A DNA stretch of 64,000 nucleotides from Halalkalicoccus tibetensis (GTDB taxonomy: Archaea > Halobacteriota > Halobacteria > Halobacteriales > Halalkalicoccaceae): assembly GCF_037996645.1 (NCBI RefSeq), contig NZ_JBBMXV010000001.1, positions 667,917-731,916 on the forward strand, written 5' to 3'. This document shows positions 33,657-43,329 of this stretch, piece after piece. Below the pieces are notes generated by a model that saw only the letters and a list, made by a program, of their open reading frames with translations, was not told where the DNA came from and did no database searches. The first letter of the stretch is position 1, and every line of letters starts with the position of its first letter. Both the position numbers and the translations under genes were made by a program.

Positions 33657-34931
33657 TCAGCCCTCGAGCGCGCTCGCCGCGCGGACGATCCGCTTCTCGC
33701 CGAATTTCGGCCCGATCAGCTGGAAGCCGACAGGCAGGCCGTCGGTCGTCCCCGCGGGCACCGAGATCGCCGGCAGGTTCGCGAGGTTGACAGGGACGGT
33801 ATTCGCGTCCGAGAGGTACATCTGTAGCGGGTCGTCGAGGCTCTCGCCCAGCTCGAAGGGGGGGACCGGCATCGTCGGGCTCGCGAGCACGTCGGCCTCC
33901 TCGAACGCCTCCTCGAAGTCCTGCTCGACCCACGCGCGGGCCTGTTGGGCCTTCCCGTAGTACTTCTCGTGGTAGCCCGCCGACAGCGCGTAGGTCCCGA
34001 GCAGGATCCGCCGTTTGACCTCGTCGCCGAAGCCCCGATCGCGCACGTCCGCGAAGCTCTCGTTCCAGTTGCCCTCCGAGTCCGTGTCGGGCCCGTACCG
34101 GACCCCGTCGTAGCGCGCGAGGTTCGAGGAGGCCTCGGACATCGCGATCACGTAGTAGGCGGCGACGGCGTGCTCGATCGAGGGCAGGCTCACCTCGTGG
34201 GAGCTCGCGCCCCGCGATTCGAGCTCGTCGATCGCGTCCCAGAAACGCTCCCGGACGCCGTCGTGGGCACCCTCGACGAGCTCGGTCGGGATCCCGATCG
34301 AGAGCCCGTCGACGTCGCCGTCGACGGCGCCCGCGTAGTCAGTTTCCGCACCCTCTCGGCGAGTGGTCGCGTCACGCTCGTCGGGGCCCGCGATGGCATC
34401 GAGCAGCCGGGCGGCGCCCTCGACGGTGGGCGCGAGCGGTCCGATCTGTTCGAGCGAGTTGGCGTAGGCGACCAGCCCGTATCGCGAGACCAGCCCGTAG
34501 GTGGGTTTGATCCCGACCACGCCGCAGAACGCCGCCGGGTTGCGGATCGAGCCCCCGGTGTCTGTTCCGAGCGCGAGGTCGGCCTCGCCGGCGGCGACCG
34601 CCGCCGCGGAGCCCCCGGAGGAGCCGCCGGGCACGTGGCCCTCGGCCGCGGGGTTCTCGGTCGAGCCGAAATGGGAGGTCTCGGTGGTCGAGCCCATCCC
34701 GAACTCGTCCATGTTCGCCTTGCCGACGATCTCCGCGCCGGCGTCCTTCAGGCGCTCGACGACCGTCGCGTCGTACGGCGGGACGTACTCCGAGAGCATC
34801 GCCGACCCGCAGGTGGTGCGCACGCCCTCGGTGCTGATGTTGTCCTTGACGGCGACCCGCTCACCAGCGAGGGGTCCCTCCCGGTCGCCTGCGATTCGTT
34901 CCTTCGTGATGAAGATCGAGTCCCCGCTCAT
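33657..34931 (-). CDS. gatA: Aspartyl/glutamyl-tRNA amidotransferase subunit A
   Basis: Amidase-signature enzyme that frees ammonia from glutamine for tRNA-dependent amidation. The Ser-Ser-Lys triad is visible: Lys29 (AVKDNIS), Ser104 (PGGSSGGS) and Ser128 (GTDTGGSIRNP). 424 aa, a little shorter than bacterial GatA. The ATG at 34931 overlaps the gatC stop by four bases. gatB is not in the window. In haloarchaea GatCAB is thought to serve Asp-tRNA(Asn), with GatDE serving Glu-tRNA(Gln). Confidence 0.94.
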   Translation of the reverse strand: MSGDSIFITKERIAGDREGPLAGERVAVKDNISTEGVRTTCGSAMLSEYVPPYDATVVERLKDAGAEIVGKANMDEFGMGSTTETSHFGSTENPAAEGHVPGGSSGGSAAAVAAGEADLALGTDTGGSIRNPAAFCGVVGIKPTYGLVSRYGLVAYANSLEQIGPLAPTVEGAARLLDAIAGPDERDATTRREGAETDYAGAVDGDVDGLSIGIPTELVEGAHDGVRERFWDAIDELESRGASSHEVSLPSIEHAVAAYYVIAMSEASSNLARYDGVRYGPDTDSEGNWNESFADVRDRGFGDEVKRRILLGTYALSAGYHEKYYGKAQQARAWVEQDFEEAFEEADVLASPTMPVPPFELGESLDDPLQMYLSDANTVPVNLANLPAISVPAGTTDGLPVGFQLIGPKFGEKRIVRAASALEG

Positions 34932-35206
34932 GAGACGCTCGGTCCCTTGAAGTAGCCGTCCTCGGAGTCGGGGGCGTTCCGCAGCGCCTCCTCCTGGGAG
35001 AGGCCCTCGCGGACCTCGTCGGCGCGCATCACGTTCTCGAGGTCCCCATCGCGTTCGGCCTCGGGCACCTCGTCGAGAGTCTCGAACGCCGAGAGGATCT
35101 CGCTGAACTGCTCGGAGAACTCCTCGACCTCCTCGTCGTCGAGGCCGATCCGCGCGAGCTCCGCGACATGGCGGACCTCCTCGTCGGGGACGGACTGGTC
35201 GCTCAT
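34928..35206 (-). CDS. gatC: Aspartyl/glutamyl-tRNA amidotransferase subunit C
   Basis: 92-aa helper subunit that wraps around GatA. EEVRHVAELARIGLDDEEVE and FSEQFSEILSAFETLDEV are the conserved helices, and the C-terminal extended segment has MRADEVREGLSQEEALRNAP, as in GatC. The start is MSDQSVPDEE at 35206. It overlaps gatA by ATGA. Confidence 0.93.
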   Translation of the reverse strand: MSDQSVPDEEVRHVAELARIGLDDEEVEEFSEQFSEILSAFETLDEVPEAERDGDLENVMRADEVREGLSQEEALRNAPDSEDGYFKGPSVS

Positions 35207-35295
35207 ACTCTCCACCACCTCCGGACGGGGAGTAAGGGTTTCGAATGGACCCGCCCATCCGTAGCTTGAAACCGTCTCCCTCCCTACCCTCGCCG

Positions 35296-36276
35296 ATGGG
35301 AAACGCAGCACTCCGGGAGCTCGCGGCGATCGAGGAGGTCCCCTTCGAGGAGATTTCGGGGGCCGTCGTCGCGATCGACGCCCACAACTGGCTCTATCGC
35401 TACCTGACGACGACCGTCAAGTGGACCGCCGACGGCGTCTACACCACCGCCGACGGCACCGAGGTCGCGAACCTCGTGGGGGTCGTCCAGGGTCTGCCGA
35501 AGTTCTTCGAGCACGACATCGTCCCCGTCTTCGTCTTCGACGGCGTCGTCACCGACCTCAAAGAGGCCGAAATCGACGATCGCCGGGCAGCCAAGGAACG
35601 CGCCGAGGCCGAGGCGCGGGCCGCCCGCGAGCGCGGCGACAGGGTCGAGGCCGCCCGCCTCGAAGCCCGTACACAGAGCCTGACCGAGACGATCCAGCAA
35701 ACGACTCGTGAGCTACTCGAGTTGCTCGACGTCCCCTACATCGAGGCGCCTGCCGAGGGCGAGGCCCAGGCCGCCCACATGGCCAAAGCGGGCGACGTCG
35801 ACTACGCAGGCACCGAGGACTACGACGCGCTGCTGTTTGGCGCGCCGCTGACGCTGCGCCAGATCACCAGCAAGGGCGACTCCGAGCGGATGGACCTCGA
35901 GGCCACCCTCGCGGCCCACGAGCTGACCTACGAGCAGCTGGTCGACGTCGGCATCCTCTGTGGGACCGACTTCAACGAGGGCGTCCACGGGCTGGGGCCG
36001 AAAACAGCAGTAAAAGCGATCCACGAGCACGGCGATCTCATGAGCGTCCTCGACGCCCGGAACGCCGCGATCGACGACGTCGAGTCGGTTCGCGAGCTGT
36101 TCCTCGATCCCGACGTGACCGACGACTACGGCTTCGACACAGCCCTCTCGCCCGACATCGAGGCCGCCCGCACGTTCGTCGTCGAGGACTGGGAGATCCC
36201 GGCCGACGAGGTCGCCCGCGGCTTCGAGCGCATCGAGGAGTCGGTGACCCAGACCGGGCTCGACCAGTGGACCTGA
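35296..36276 (+). CDS. fen: Flap endonuclease 1
   Basis: Structure-specific nuclease that removes 5' flaps during Okazaki fragment processing and repair. The N-terminal GNAALRELA and [13 protein letters not shown], the VFVFDG strand, [17 protein letters not shown] and [11 protein letters not shown], then [16 protein letters not shown] carry the acidic metal ligands and the H2TH/helical clamp. The C-terminal QTGLDQWT resembles a PCNA-binding PIP box. 326 aa; the start at 35296 (MGNAALREL) matches FEN1 N-termini, where the Gly after Met is functional. Confidence 0.94.
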   Translation: MGNAALRELAAIEEVPFEEISGAVVAIDAHNWLYRYLTTTVKWTADGVYTTADGTEVANLVGVVQGLPKFFEHDIVPVFVFDGVVTDLKEAEIDDRRAAKERAEAEARAARERGDRVEAARLEARTQSLTETIQQTTRELLELLDVPYIEAPAEGEAQAAHMAKAGDVDYAGTEDYDALLFGAPLTLRQITSKGDSERMDLEATLAAHELTYEQLVDVGILCGTDFNEGVHGLGPKTAVKAIHEHGDLMSVLDARNAAIDDVESVRELFLDPDVTDDYGFDTALSPDIEAARTFVVEDWEIPADEVARGFERIEESVTQTGLDQWT

Positions 36277-36319
36277 GGACTCGAAAACCGTTTTCCCCCT
36301 CCGGGACGCAGTCGGTGGT

Positions 36320-36568
36320 ATGGACACCGACGACGTCGCCGAACTGATCGAATCGGATATCGAGGACGCGGAGGCGACCGTCACCCAGCCACGGGGCGTC
36401 GACGACGAGGACCACCTCGCCGCGGTCGTCGTCTCGCCGGCGTTCGAGGGCAAACCGCTGGTTCAGCAACACCAGCTGGTCTACGACGCGCTCGGCGACC
36501 ACATGACGACCGACATCCACGCCCTCGAACTGAAGACCTACACGCCCGAGGAGTACGAGAAACAGTAG
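36320..36568 (+). CDS. BolA family protein
   Basis: 82-aa protein with a BolA-like alpha-beta fold: an acidic first helix, VVVSPAFEGKPLVQQHQLVY as the conserved strand-turn-helix, and HALELKTYTPEEY at the end. Its FEGK-LVQQHQ segment corresponds to the FxGKxxvqRHR signature. BolA proteins pair with monothiol glutaredoxins in iron-sulfur trafficking in other organisms; the role in archaea is unclear. It abuts the convergent ABC ATPase gene with no gap. Confidence 0.8.
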   Translation: MDTDDVAELIESDIEDAEATVTQPRGVDDEDHLAAVVVSPAFEGKPLVQQHQLVYDALGDHMTTDIHALELKTYTPEEYEKQ

Positions 36569-37693
36569 TCAGACCGGCGGCTCCGCGAGCTCCTCCTCGA
36601 GCCGGCGGTTGTGTAGCGCCTCGCCGGTCTCGCGGTCGAAGAGGTGGATCGCGTCCTCGGGCAGCCGGACGGTGACCGCCTCGCCCTGGGCGACCTGGCG
36701 CATCCCGCCGACGGTGGCGATGAAGCGGGTCTCGCCGATCCGGAGGTGAACGCTGTTCTCGTTACCCATCGGCTCGACGACGAGCACCTCCGCGGCGTAG
36801 TCGTGATCGCCCGCCTCGCCCTCGACCAGTTCGATGTCCTCCGGGCGGACCCCGAGGGTCAGCGCCTCGGCCTCGAGCTTCCCGGCGATCTCCGCCGACA
36901 GCGGGTACTCGAAGTCCTCGGCGACGAGCCGATCGCCCTCGCGTCGCACGTCGAAGAAGTTCATCGACGGCTCGCCGATGAAGCTCGCGACGAACTGGTT
37001 TCGCGGGCGGTGGTAACACTCGAGCGGCGTGGCGACCTGCTGGAGCACGCCGCCGTCGAGGATCGCGATCCGGTCGCCCATCGTCATCGCCTCGGTCTGG
37101 TCGTGCGTGACGTAGACGGTCGTCACGCCCAGCTCCTCCTGGATGCGCTGCAGTTCCGTGCGCATCGAGGAGCGCAGCTTCGCGTCGAGGTTCGAGAGGG
37201 GTTCGTCCATCAGGAAGACGGCTGGATCGCGGACGATCGCCCGCCCCAGCGCGACGCGCTGTTGCTGGCCGCCCGAGAGCTCCCGGGGGTAGCGATCCAG
37301 CAGGTCGTGGATCCCCATCATCGACGTCGATTCCTCGACCCTGCTGTCCATCTCCTCGTCCGAGAGGTCGGTCGACTCCTCGAGCCCGAAGCGCATGTTC
37401 TCCCGGACGGTCATGTGGGGATAGAGCGCGTAGCTCTGGAACACCATCGCGATGTCCCGTTGCTGGGGCTTCTGGTCGTTTATTCGTCGACCGCCGAGGC
37501 TGATCTCGCCCTCCGAGATCGTCTCGAGGCCGGCGACCATCCGCAGGGTCGTGGATTTCCCACAGCCCGACGGGCCGACCAGGACGAGGAACTCGCCGTC
37601 GGCGATGTCGATCGAGGCGTCGTCGACGGCGACGATCCGCTCGCCGTCGTCGTCGAAGTACTTCGTGACCCCGTCGAGGATCAGTTCGGCCAT
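36569..37693 (-). CDS. Carbohydrate ABC transporter ATP-binding protein (MalK/UgpC type)
   Basis: ABC ATPase with Walker [11 protein letters not shown]-loop VFQSYALYPHMTV, signature LSGGQQQR, Walker B VFLMDEPLSNLDAKLR and H-loop THDQTEAM. The last 130 residues form the regulatory OB-like (TOBE) domain of the MalK subfamily. 374 aa. Last gene of a four-gene operon with two permeases and a binding protein, so the whole importer is present. Substrate is probably a mono- or disaccharide. Confidence 0.93.
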   Translation of the reverse strand: MAELILDGVTKYFDDDGERIVAVDDASIDIADGEFLVLVGPSGCGKSTTLRMVAGLETISEGEISLGGRRINDQKPQQRDIAMVFQSYALYPHMTVRENMRFGLEESTDLSDEEMDSRVEESTSMMGIHDLLDRYPRELSGGQQQRVALGRAIVRDPAVFLMDEPLSNLDAKLRSSMRTELQRIQEELGVTTVYVTHDQTEAMTMGDRIAILDGGVLQQVATPLECYHRPRNQFVASFIGEPSMNFFDVRREGDRLVAEDFEYPLSAEIAGKLEAEALTLGVRPEDIELVEGEAGDHDYAAEVLVVEPMGNENSVHLRIGETRFIATVGGMRQVAQGEAVTVRLPEDAIHLFDRETGEALHNRRLEEELAEPPV

Positions 37694-37721
37694 GCTCCCT
37701 CCATGGTGGTGTGTCGTGTGT

Positions 37722-38636
37722 TCATGCTCCTTCTCCTGCGACGCCCTCCGCGAACTGCTTTCCGAACATGACGTAGACGATCAGTGTCGGAAGCGCCGCG
37801 ATGAACGCGCCGGCCATCTGTATGTTGTACTCCTGTACCAGTGCGCCCTGCAGGGCGTTTAGCTCTTGGGTGACGACGAAGAACTCCGACGACTGGACGA
37901 TCACCAGCGCGAACAGCAGGTCGTTCCAGACCTGCGTGAACTGGTAGATCAGCGTCACCGCGAACATCGGCACCGAGAGCGGGAGGATGATCCGCCGGTA
38001 GATGCGCGCGACCGACGCGCCGTCGAGGCGCGCGGCCTCCAGCATGTCGTCGTCGATCGTCTGGTAGTACGACCGGAACAGCACCGTACAGATCGGGATC
38101 CCGTAGGCGGTGTGGGTGATCGTCAGCTCGATCAGGTCGCTTCGCGGTTCGAGCACCGGGACGCCCGTCAGCAGCGACGCGACGTCGACGAACGACCAGA
38201 ACTGTCGCAGCGGGACGAGCACCGCCTGGTAGGGGATGAACACGCCCGCGATCAGCAGTGCGAAGACGAAGATCTGGCCGCGCCAGCTCACCTTCGTCAG
38301 CCCGTAGGCCGCGAGGCTGCCCAGCGTCGCCGACAGCAGCGTCGCCGGCAGCGCGAAGAACAGGCTGTTGACGAGCGAGCCACGCAGGTTGAACAGCGAG
38401 CCCTGCAGCGACTCCCAGGCCGCCAGCCACGGCTCGATCGTGAAGCCCTCGGGCCCCGGCGGCGCGAAGGGTGTCGTGCTTGCGAACGCCTGGGTGGACT
38501 TGATCGAGGTCATCAGCCCGCTCTCTAGGGGAGCGAGGTAGAACCCGACCATGGCCAGCAGGACCGCGTAGAGTCCGACCCGTCTGGGCGTGAGCCCTTC
38601 GAGGAACCCCTCCTCGTTCGATCCTCCGCCGCTCAT
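37722..38636 (-). CDS. Carbohydrate ABC transporter permease (MalG type)
   Basis: About six transmembrane helices with the inner-membrane coupling motif EAARLDGASVARIYRRIILP (the EAA loop), typical of MalG-like permeases. 304 aa. The start overlaps the other permease's stop by ATGA, showing co-translation. The C-terminus (MFGKQFAEGVAGEGA) is the usual MalG ending. Confidence 0.92.
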   Translation of the reverse strand: MSGGGSNEEGFLEGLTPRRVGLYAVLLAMVGFYLAPLESGLMTSIKSTQAFASTTPFAPPGPEGFTIEPWLAAWESLQGSLFNLRGSLVNSLFFALPATLLSATLGSLAAYGLTKVSWRGQIFVFALLIAGVFIPYQAVLVPLRQFWSFVDVASLLTGVPVLEPRSDLIELTITHTAYGIPICTVLFRSYYQTIDDDMLEAARLDGASVARIYRRIILPLSVPMFAVTLIYQFTQVWNDLLFALVIVQSSEFFVVTQELNALQGALVQEYNIQMAGAFIAALPTLIVYVMFGKQFAEGVAGEGA

Positions 38637-39628
38637 AGCTCACCTCGTCTGTACTGCATGTAGATGTAGGGTGCGATCACGCCGAGCGCCATCGCGAACA
38701 GCACGATGGCGATCGCCGAGCCGTACGCCCAGTTGGTCGCCGAGAACGCCTGTCGGTACATCATCACCGCGAGGATGTCCGCCGACCGACCGGGGTTCGT
38801 GCCGAACATCACGTAGATGAAGTCGAACGCCTTGAGCGCGAACACCATGAGCACGACCGCCGCGCTCATCGTCGCCGCCCGGAGCTGCGGGACGATCACC
38901 CGCCAGTACATCCGGACCGTGCTCGCGCCGTCGACCTTCGCGGCCTCGTAGTGCTCGTCGGGGATCGACCGCAGCCCCGCCAGATAGACGATCAGGCAGT
39001 AGCCGCTGAACTGCCACATCAGCGCGAAGATGATCGCCGCGAGGCGGAACCTGGGATCCCCGAGCCAGTTCATCGCCAGGAAGTCGAGCCCGAGCGCCTG
39101 CAGCGTGACGTTGATCCCGCCCGAGGAGACGTTGTACATCCACGACCAGAAGATCGCCGTCACGACAAAGGAGAGGCTGAACGGCAGCAGGTAGATCGTC
39201 CGGAACGTGTTCTCGAAGCGGATCCCCTGATCGACGAGGATCGCCATCAGCAGCCCCAACACGAGCGCGACCGCCGTGAAGACGATCAGCAGAACGAACG
39301 TGTTGCGGGTCGCCGCGATGAAGTTCGCGTCCTCGAGCATGATCCGATACATCTCGAGCGAGAGGCTCGAGTAGTCGGGCTGGCCGAGCCCGGACCAGTC
39401 GGTCAGCGAGATCAGGAAGTTCCAGCCGATCGCCCCGTAGACGAACAGCCCGACGAGCAGCGCCGCGGGCAGCCAGAACGGTAGCGACTCCAGTAGCTCG
39501 TTGTCGATCGAGTCCGACCCGATGCTGAAGCGGCGGCCGGTCTCGGTCCCGCCGTCGGTTCGGACCGCTTCCTCGGTGGATCCGTCGCCTCGTCGACGCC
39601 GTAGCCGGCGTAACGTGTCGCGAATCAC
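38633..39628 (-). CDS. Carbohydrate ABC transporter permease (MalF type)
   Basis: 331 aa with a basic N-terminal tail, six or more transmembrane helices and an EAA loop EAAKVDGASTVRMYWRVIVP. NFLISLTDWSGLGQPDY and FWSWMYNVSSGGINV are characteristic MalF/UgpA-type segments. It is separated by six bases from the binding-protein gene and overlaps the second permease. Confidence 0.92.
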   Translation of the reverse strand: MIRDTLRRLRRRRGDGSTEEAVRTDGGTETGRRFSIGSDSIDNELLESLPFWLPAALLVGLFVYGAIGWNFLISLTDWSGLGQPDYSSLSLEMYRIMLEDANFIAATRNTFVLLIVFTAVALVLGLLMAILVDQGIRFENTFRTIYLLPFSLSFVVTAIFWSWMYNVSSGGINVTLQALGLDFLAMNWLGDPRFRLAAIIFALMWQFSGYCLIVYLAGLRSIPDEHYEAAKVDGASTVRMYWRVIVPQLRAATMSAAVVLMVFALKAFDFIYVMFGTNPGRSADILAVMMYRQAFSATNWAYGSAIAIVLFAMALGVIAPYIYMQYRRGEL

Positions 39629-39634
39629 GTCCGA

Positions 39635-40927
39635 TTACTCGAAGACGGAGACGATCCCGTCGTACGCCTGATCGGCGTCGAAGCTCTCGTTGAAGTTGGC
39701 GAACACGCCCTCCATGTCGCTGTGCTGGTCCGGGGGGAGTGCGAGCCCGTGGGCGATCTGTGGGGGTTGGTCCTCGCTCTCCTCGAAGTCCTCCATCTGG
39801 GCTTGGAGGAACTCGGTGAACTCGCCCATGTCGACGTCGGTACGGGGCGGGATCGATCCCTTCTCGACGTTGAACCGGGCCTGGGCGTCGGTCGTGCCCG
39901 CGTAGGCGAGGAAGGCCTCGGTCGCCTCGGGCGAGGGGTTCTCCGTCGGCATCACGAACGCGTCCATCACCGTCTGGTAGAGCCCCTCGGTGCCGGGGAA
40001 CGGGATGTAGTCCCAGTCCTCGCCGTACTCGAAGTCCTCGCTGGCCTCGTACTGGCCGGCCGCCCAGTCACCCTGGTGGAGGAACGCCGCCTCGCCGTTG
40101 ATGATCCGGTTGTTCGCCTCGTCCCATGCGACGGAACTGGCGTCGTCGTTGAAGTACGCGGCGTATTCGGCGGTGAGTTCGAGCGACTCCATGACCTCGT
40201 CCTCGACGCTCTCGGGGTCGCCGTCGATCGTCGTCTGGTAGGCGTCGGGATCGAGGCCCAGCAGCGCGTTCTCCCAGAGCTGCAGCGTCGACCACGGCTC
40301 CTGAGTCTGGTGGATCATCCCGACCGAGCCCGCGTCCTCGACGGCCGCGAGGGCCTCGACCAGCGCCTCGGGGTCCTCGATCTCCTCGGGGTCGATACCC
40401 GCGTCCTCGACGACCTCGACGTTGTAAAAGAGGTTGTTGAGACGGTGGATGTTGATCGGCACCGCGACGAAGGTCCCCTCGTCGTCCTGGGAGAGCTCCC
40501 GGGGTCCGTCGAGGTAGGCCTCCTGCATCTCGTCGTCCCAGATGTCGCCGACGTCCTCGAGCAGGTCCTCCTCGGTGTACAGCGTCAGCGCCTCACCCGG
40601 CCAGATCTGAAAGGTGCTCGGCGGGTTGCCGTCGATCACGCGGTTGCGGACGTCGGCCTCGAGCGCGCTGCCCGCACCGCCGGGCGTGGGGTTGTTGTCG
40701 ACCTCGTAGTCGGGGTACTCCTCCTCGAACCCCTCGATCAGCGCCTCGATGGCGTCCTCCTCGCCACCGGCGGTCCACCAGTGGGCGATCTCGAGCTCGC
40801 CCTCGCCGTTCCCGTCGCCGTCGCCGCCCATACAGCCGGCCAACCCGGCTACCGCCGCCGCACTCGCCGCCCCGCTCGCTCGTAGATAGGTCCGGCGCGA
40901 GATCGTCCGTGATTGATCATCATTCAT
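39635..40927 (-). CDS. Carbohydrate ABC transporter substrate-binding lipoprotein
   Basis: 430-aa extracellular binding protein. Tat signal with SRRTYLRASG, a hydrophobic stretch and a lipobox ending LAGC, so it is exported folded and lipid-anchored. ELEIAHWWTAGGEEDAIEAL opens the mature fold of family 1 sugar-binding proteins, and GEAAFLHQGDWAAGQ and GSIPPRTDVDM are cluster B-type elements. It resembles glucose-binding TsgA-like proteins of haloarchaea; the actual sugar is unknown. Confidence 0.9.
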   Translation of the reverse strand: MNDDQSRTISRRTYLRASGAASAAAVAGLAGCMGGDGDGNGEGELEIAHWWTAGGEEDAIEALIEGFEEEYPDYEVDNNPTPGGAGSALEADVRNRVIDGNPPSTFQIWPGEALTLYTEEDLLEDVGDIWDDEMQEAYLDGPRELSQDDEGTFVAVPINIHRLNNLFYNVEVVEDAGIDPEEIEDPEALVEALAAVEDAGSVGMIHQTQEPWSTLQLWENALLGLDPDAYQTTIDGDPESVEDEVMESLELTAEYAAYFNDDASSVAWDEANNRIINGEAAFLHQGDWAAGQYEASEDFEYGEDWDYIPFPGTEGLYQTVMDAFVMPTENPSPEATEAFLAYAGTTDAQARFNVEKGSIPPRTDVDMGEFTEFLQAQMEDFEESEDQPPQIAHGLALPPDQHSDMEGVFANFNESFDADQAYDGIVSVFE

Positions 40928-40932
40928 GGTTA

Positions 40933-40945
40933 GTACTGTAAGTAC
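40933..40945. promoter_or_regulatory. Palindrome just before the binding-protein gene
   Basis: GTACT-gta-AGTAC is a perfect inverted repeat 6-18 bp ahead of the ATG at 40927. In a leaderless or short-leader gene this falls at the transcription start, a good place for a repressor. The remaining gap to fumC (up to 41189) is AT-rich with several TATA-like stretches but no gene. Confidence 0.4.
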
Positions 40946-41189
40946 GACCGTATCTGTTCGGTCAGGACACTTAACAGTTTCGAGGTTTTTTCATAGTCGA
41001 ATAACAACGTAAATCTATATCTGTTACATACATCCCTTCGGGTGATTTCCGCCCTACCACTCTGATATGATACATACTGACATGGCGTACTGAGGGGTCC
41101 GTCCCGGGGAATCACGTTCGGAATCGGCGGGGTCGCGTCGGCCCGCCGGTTCCAGTAGGTTTTACCCCGCGGGCCGTGAGGTCCCGGGT

Positions 41190-42596
41190 ATGAGCGAGGA
41201 CGTTCGGATCGAGGAGGACAGTCTGGGCGAGATGGAGGTCCCCGCCGAGGCCTACTGGGGCGCACAGACCCAGCGCGCGGTGGAGAACTTCCCGATCAGC
41301 GGGATCACGTTCGGTCGGCGGTTCGTCCGCGCGCTCGGGATCGTCAAGAAGGCCGCCGCACAGGCCAACCGCGACCTCGAGCTGGTCGAGGAGGACACCG
41401 CGGAAGCGATCATCGAGGCCGCAGACGAGGTCATCGCGGGCGAGCACGACGACCAGTTCCCGGTCGACGTCTTCCAGACGGGCTCGGGCACCTCCTCGAA
41501 CATGAACGCCAACGAGGTGATCGCGAACCGCGCAACCGAGATCCAGGGGGGCGAGATCGGCTCGCGGGACGTCCATCCCAACGACCACGTCAACTACGGC
41601 CAGTCGTCGAACGACGTGATCCCGACGGCGATGCACGTCGCGAGCCTGGAGGCCGTCGAGAAGGACGTCCTGCCCGCCCTCGAGCTCCTCGAGGACGAGC
41701 TCGAAACGAAGGAGGAGGAGTTCTCGAACGTCGTCAAGACCGGCCGCACCCACCTGCAGGACGCCACGCCCGTCACCCTCGGCCAGGAGTTCGGCGGCTA
41801 CCGGACCCAGATCGAGAAAGGACGGGTCCGCGTGAAGGCGACCCGGGCACATCTCGCGGAGCTCGCGCTGGGCGGCACCGCGGTCGGGACGGGGCTGAAC
41901 ACCCACGAGGAGTTCCCCGAGCGCGCGGCGGAGTACATCAGCGAGGAGACGGGGGTCGACTTCGTCGAGGCCGACAACCACTTCGAGGCCCAGGCCGCCC
42001 ACGACGCGATGGTCGAGGCCCACGGCGCGCTGCGCGTGGTGGCGGGCTCGATGAACAAGATGGCGAACGACATGCGCCTGCTGGCCTCCGGCCCGCGAAA
42101 CGGACTTGGCGAGCTCGAACAGCCCGAGAACCAGCCCGGCTCCTCGATCATGCCCGGGAAGATCAATCCCGTCGTCGCGGAGTCGGTCAACCAGGTCCAC
42201 AAGCAGGTCGTCGGCAACGACGCGGCCGTCTCCGCCGGCGGGGGTCGCGGCGAGATCGACCTGAACCTCTATAAACCCGTGCTCGCGCACAACTTCCTCG
42301 AGTCGGCCGGGATGCTCGCCAACGCCGCCGAGACCTTCGGCGAGCGCTTCGTCGCCAAGCTCGAGGCCAACGCCGAACACTGCGAGGAGCAGGTCGAGCA
42401 GTCGATGGCGCTCGCGACCGCGCTCAACCCACACATCGGTTACGACAAGGCCAGCGACGCCGCCAAGACGGCCCTGAAGGAGGACAAGACGGTCCGGGAG
42501 GTCGTCGTCGAGAAGGGCTACCTCGAGGAGGGCGAGGTCGACGAGGTGCTCGACCCCGAGCTGATGACCCACCGCGGAATTCTCGGCCAGGAGTAA
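41190..42596 (+). CDS. fumC: Fumarate hydratase, class II
   Basis: Reversible hydration of fumarate to malate in the citric acid cycle. The superfamily signature is GSSIMPGKINP; also present are TGSGTSSNMNANEVIANRA, HVNYGQSSND and GRTHLQDATPVTLGQE. 468 aa, homotetrameric in the family. A TATA-like gttttac about 27 bp ahead suggests a leaderless mRNA. The N-terminal EEDSLGEMEVPAEAYWGAQT and FPISG favour fumarase over aspartase. Confidence 0.95.
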   Translation: MSEDVRIEEDSLGEMEVPAEAYWGAQTQRAVENFPISGITFGRRFVRALGIVKKAAAQANRDLELVEEDTAEAIIEAADEVIAGEHDDQFPVDVFQTGSGTSSNMNANEVIANRATEIQGGEIGSRDVHPNDHVNYGQSSNDVIPTAMHVASLEAVEKDVLPALELLEDELETKEEEFSNVVKTGRTHLQDATPVTLGQEFGGYRTQIEKGRVRVKATRAHLAELALGGTAVGTGLNTHEEFPERAAEYISEETGVDFVEADNHFEAQAAHDAMVEAHGALRVVAGSMNKMANDMRLLASGPRNGLGELEQPENQPGSSIMPGKINPVVAESVNQVHKQVVGNDAAVSAGGGRGEIDLNLYKPVLAHNFLESAGMLANAAETFGERFVAKLEANAEHCEEQVEQSMALATALNPHIGYDKASDAAKTALKEDKTVREVVVEKGYLEEGEVDEVLDPELMTHRGILGQE

Positions 42597-42690
42597 CGTT
42601 CGGGAACGGGAATCGCGTTCACCGTTCACACGCCTCAACGAGCGGATAGAAACCAGTACAGCTATGTCTGACGTGTGAGTAGCATCTGAT

Positions 42691-42930
42691 ATGTACACGT
42701 GTCGTAACTGCAAGCGGACCTTCCGGACCGAGCTCGCGCTGTCGCTTCACCGCGACACGTGTGCGGAGGGTCAGCTGTTTTGCCAGGCCTGTGGGGACCG
42801 CTTCGCCGAGCGCCGGGCCACCCGCGACGGCTGGCACTACGCCTGCCCCAACGACGACTGCGAGGGCGAGGGACTCACCGAGGACATCCTCCGGGTCGAC
42901 GACGTACGGATCACGACGCGGACCCAGTAG
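42691..42930 (+). CDS. Small multi-zinc protein
   Basis: 79-aa protein with two likely zinc sites: CRNCKRTFRTELALSLHRDTC reads as a C2HC-type finger, and CQAC with CPNDDC as a zinc ribbon. The tail is acidic. Function unknown, probably nucleic-acid or protein binding. It stands alone between fumC and a small membrane protein. Confidence 0.8.
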   Translation: MYTCRNCKRTFRTELALSLHRDTCAEGQLFCQACGDRFAERRATRDGWHYACPNDDCEGEGLTEDILRVDDVRITTRTQ

Positions 42931-42957
42931 CCCCCTGTTTCTGATTTGGTCCGCCCG

Positions 42958-43200
42958 CTACTCGAACCGTGCGTCCTCCGAGAGGACGATCCCGCGCGCG
43001 ATCGCGTAGACCAGCGCGTTGCCGATCCCGGTGACCATGAGCAGGACGGCGAGCCACCGAAGCGCGTCGGTGAGGACCGAACCCTCGAGCGCGACCGACG
43101 GGAGCGCCACCACCAGGGCGACCGCCCACCAACACAGCAGGATCGTGCCGATGACGAACCCGTCGGCGATGATCTCCTCGAGCGAGAGCGATGAGTCCAT
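42958..43200 (-). CDS. Small membrane protein, two to three helices
   Basis: 80 aa; the ATG at 43200 gives MDSSLSLEEIIADGFVIGTI, then hydrophobic segments ILLCWWAVALVVALPSVAL and WLAVLLMVTGIGNALVYAIA, with a short charged end. The open frame continues far upstream but there it is only the antisense of gatE. Function unknown; it is divergent from gatE with a shared gap of about 130 bp. Confidence 0.65.
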   Translation of the reverse strand: MDSSLSLEEIIADGFVIGTILLCWWAVALVVALPSVALEGSVLTDALRWLAVLLMVTGIGNALVYAIARGIVLSEDARFE

Positions 43201-43329
43201 ACGTGTTCGCACGGTGACTCGATACAAAACCCCAGTGCCCGTCGAGCCGGGACTGGGACGAGGGCGGGCCTCGTCGGGGCCACCGCCGACTGGACGGTTT
43301 TTTACCCCTCGGCTCCCCACGTCGGCACA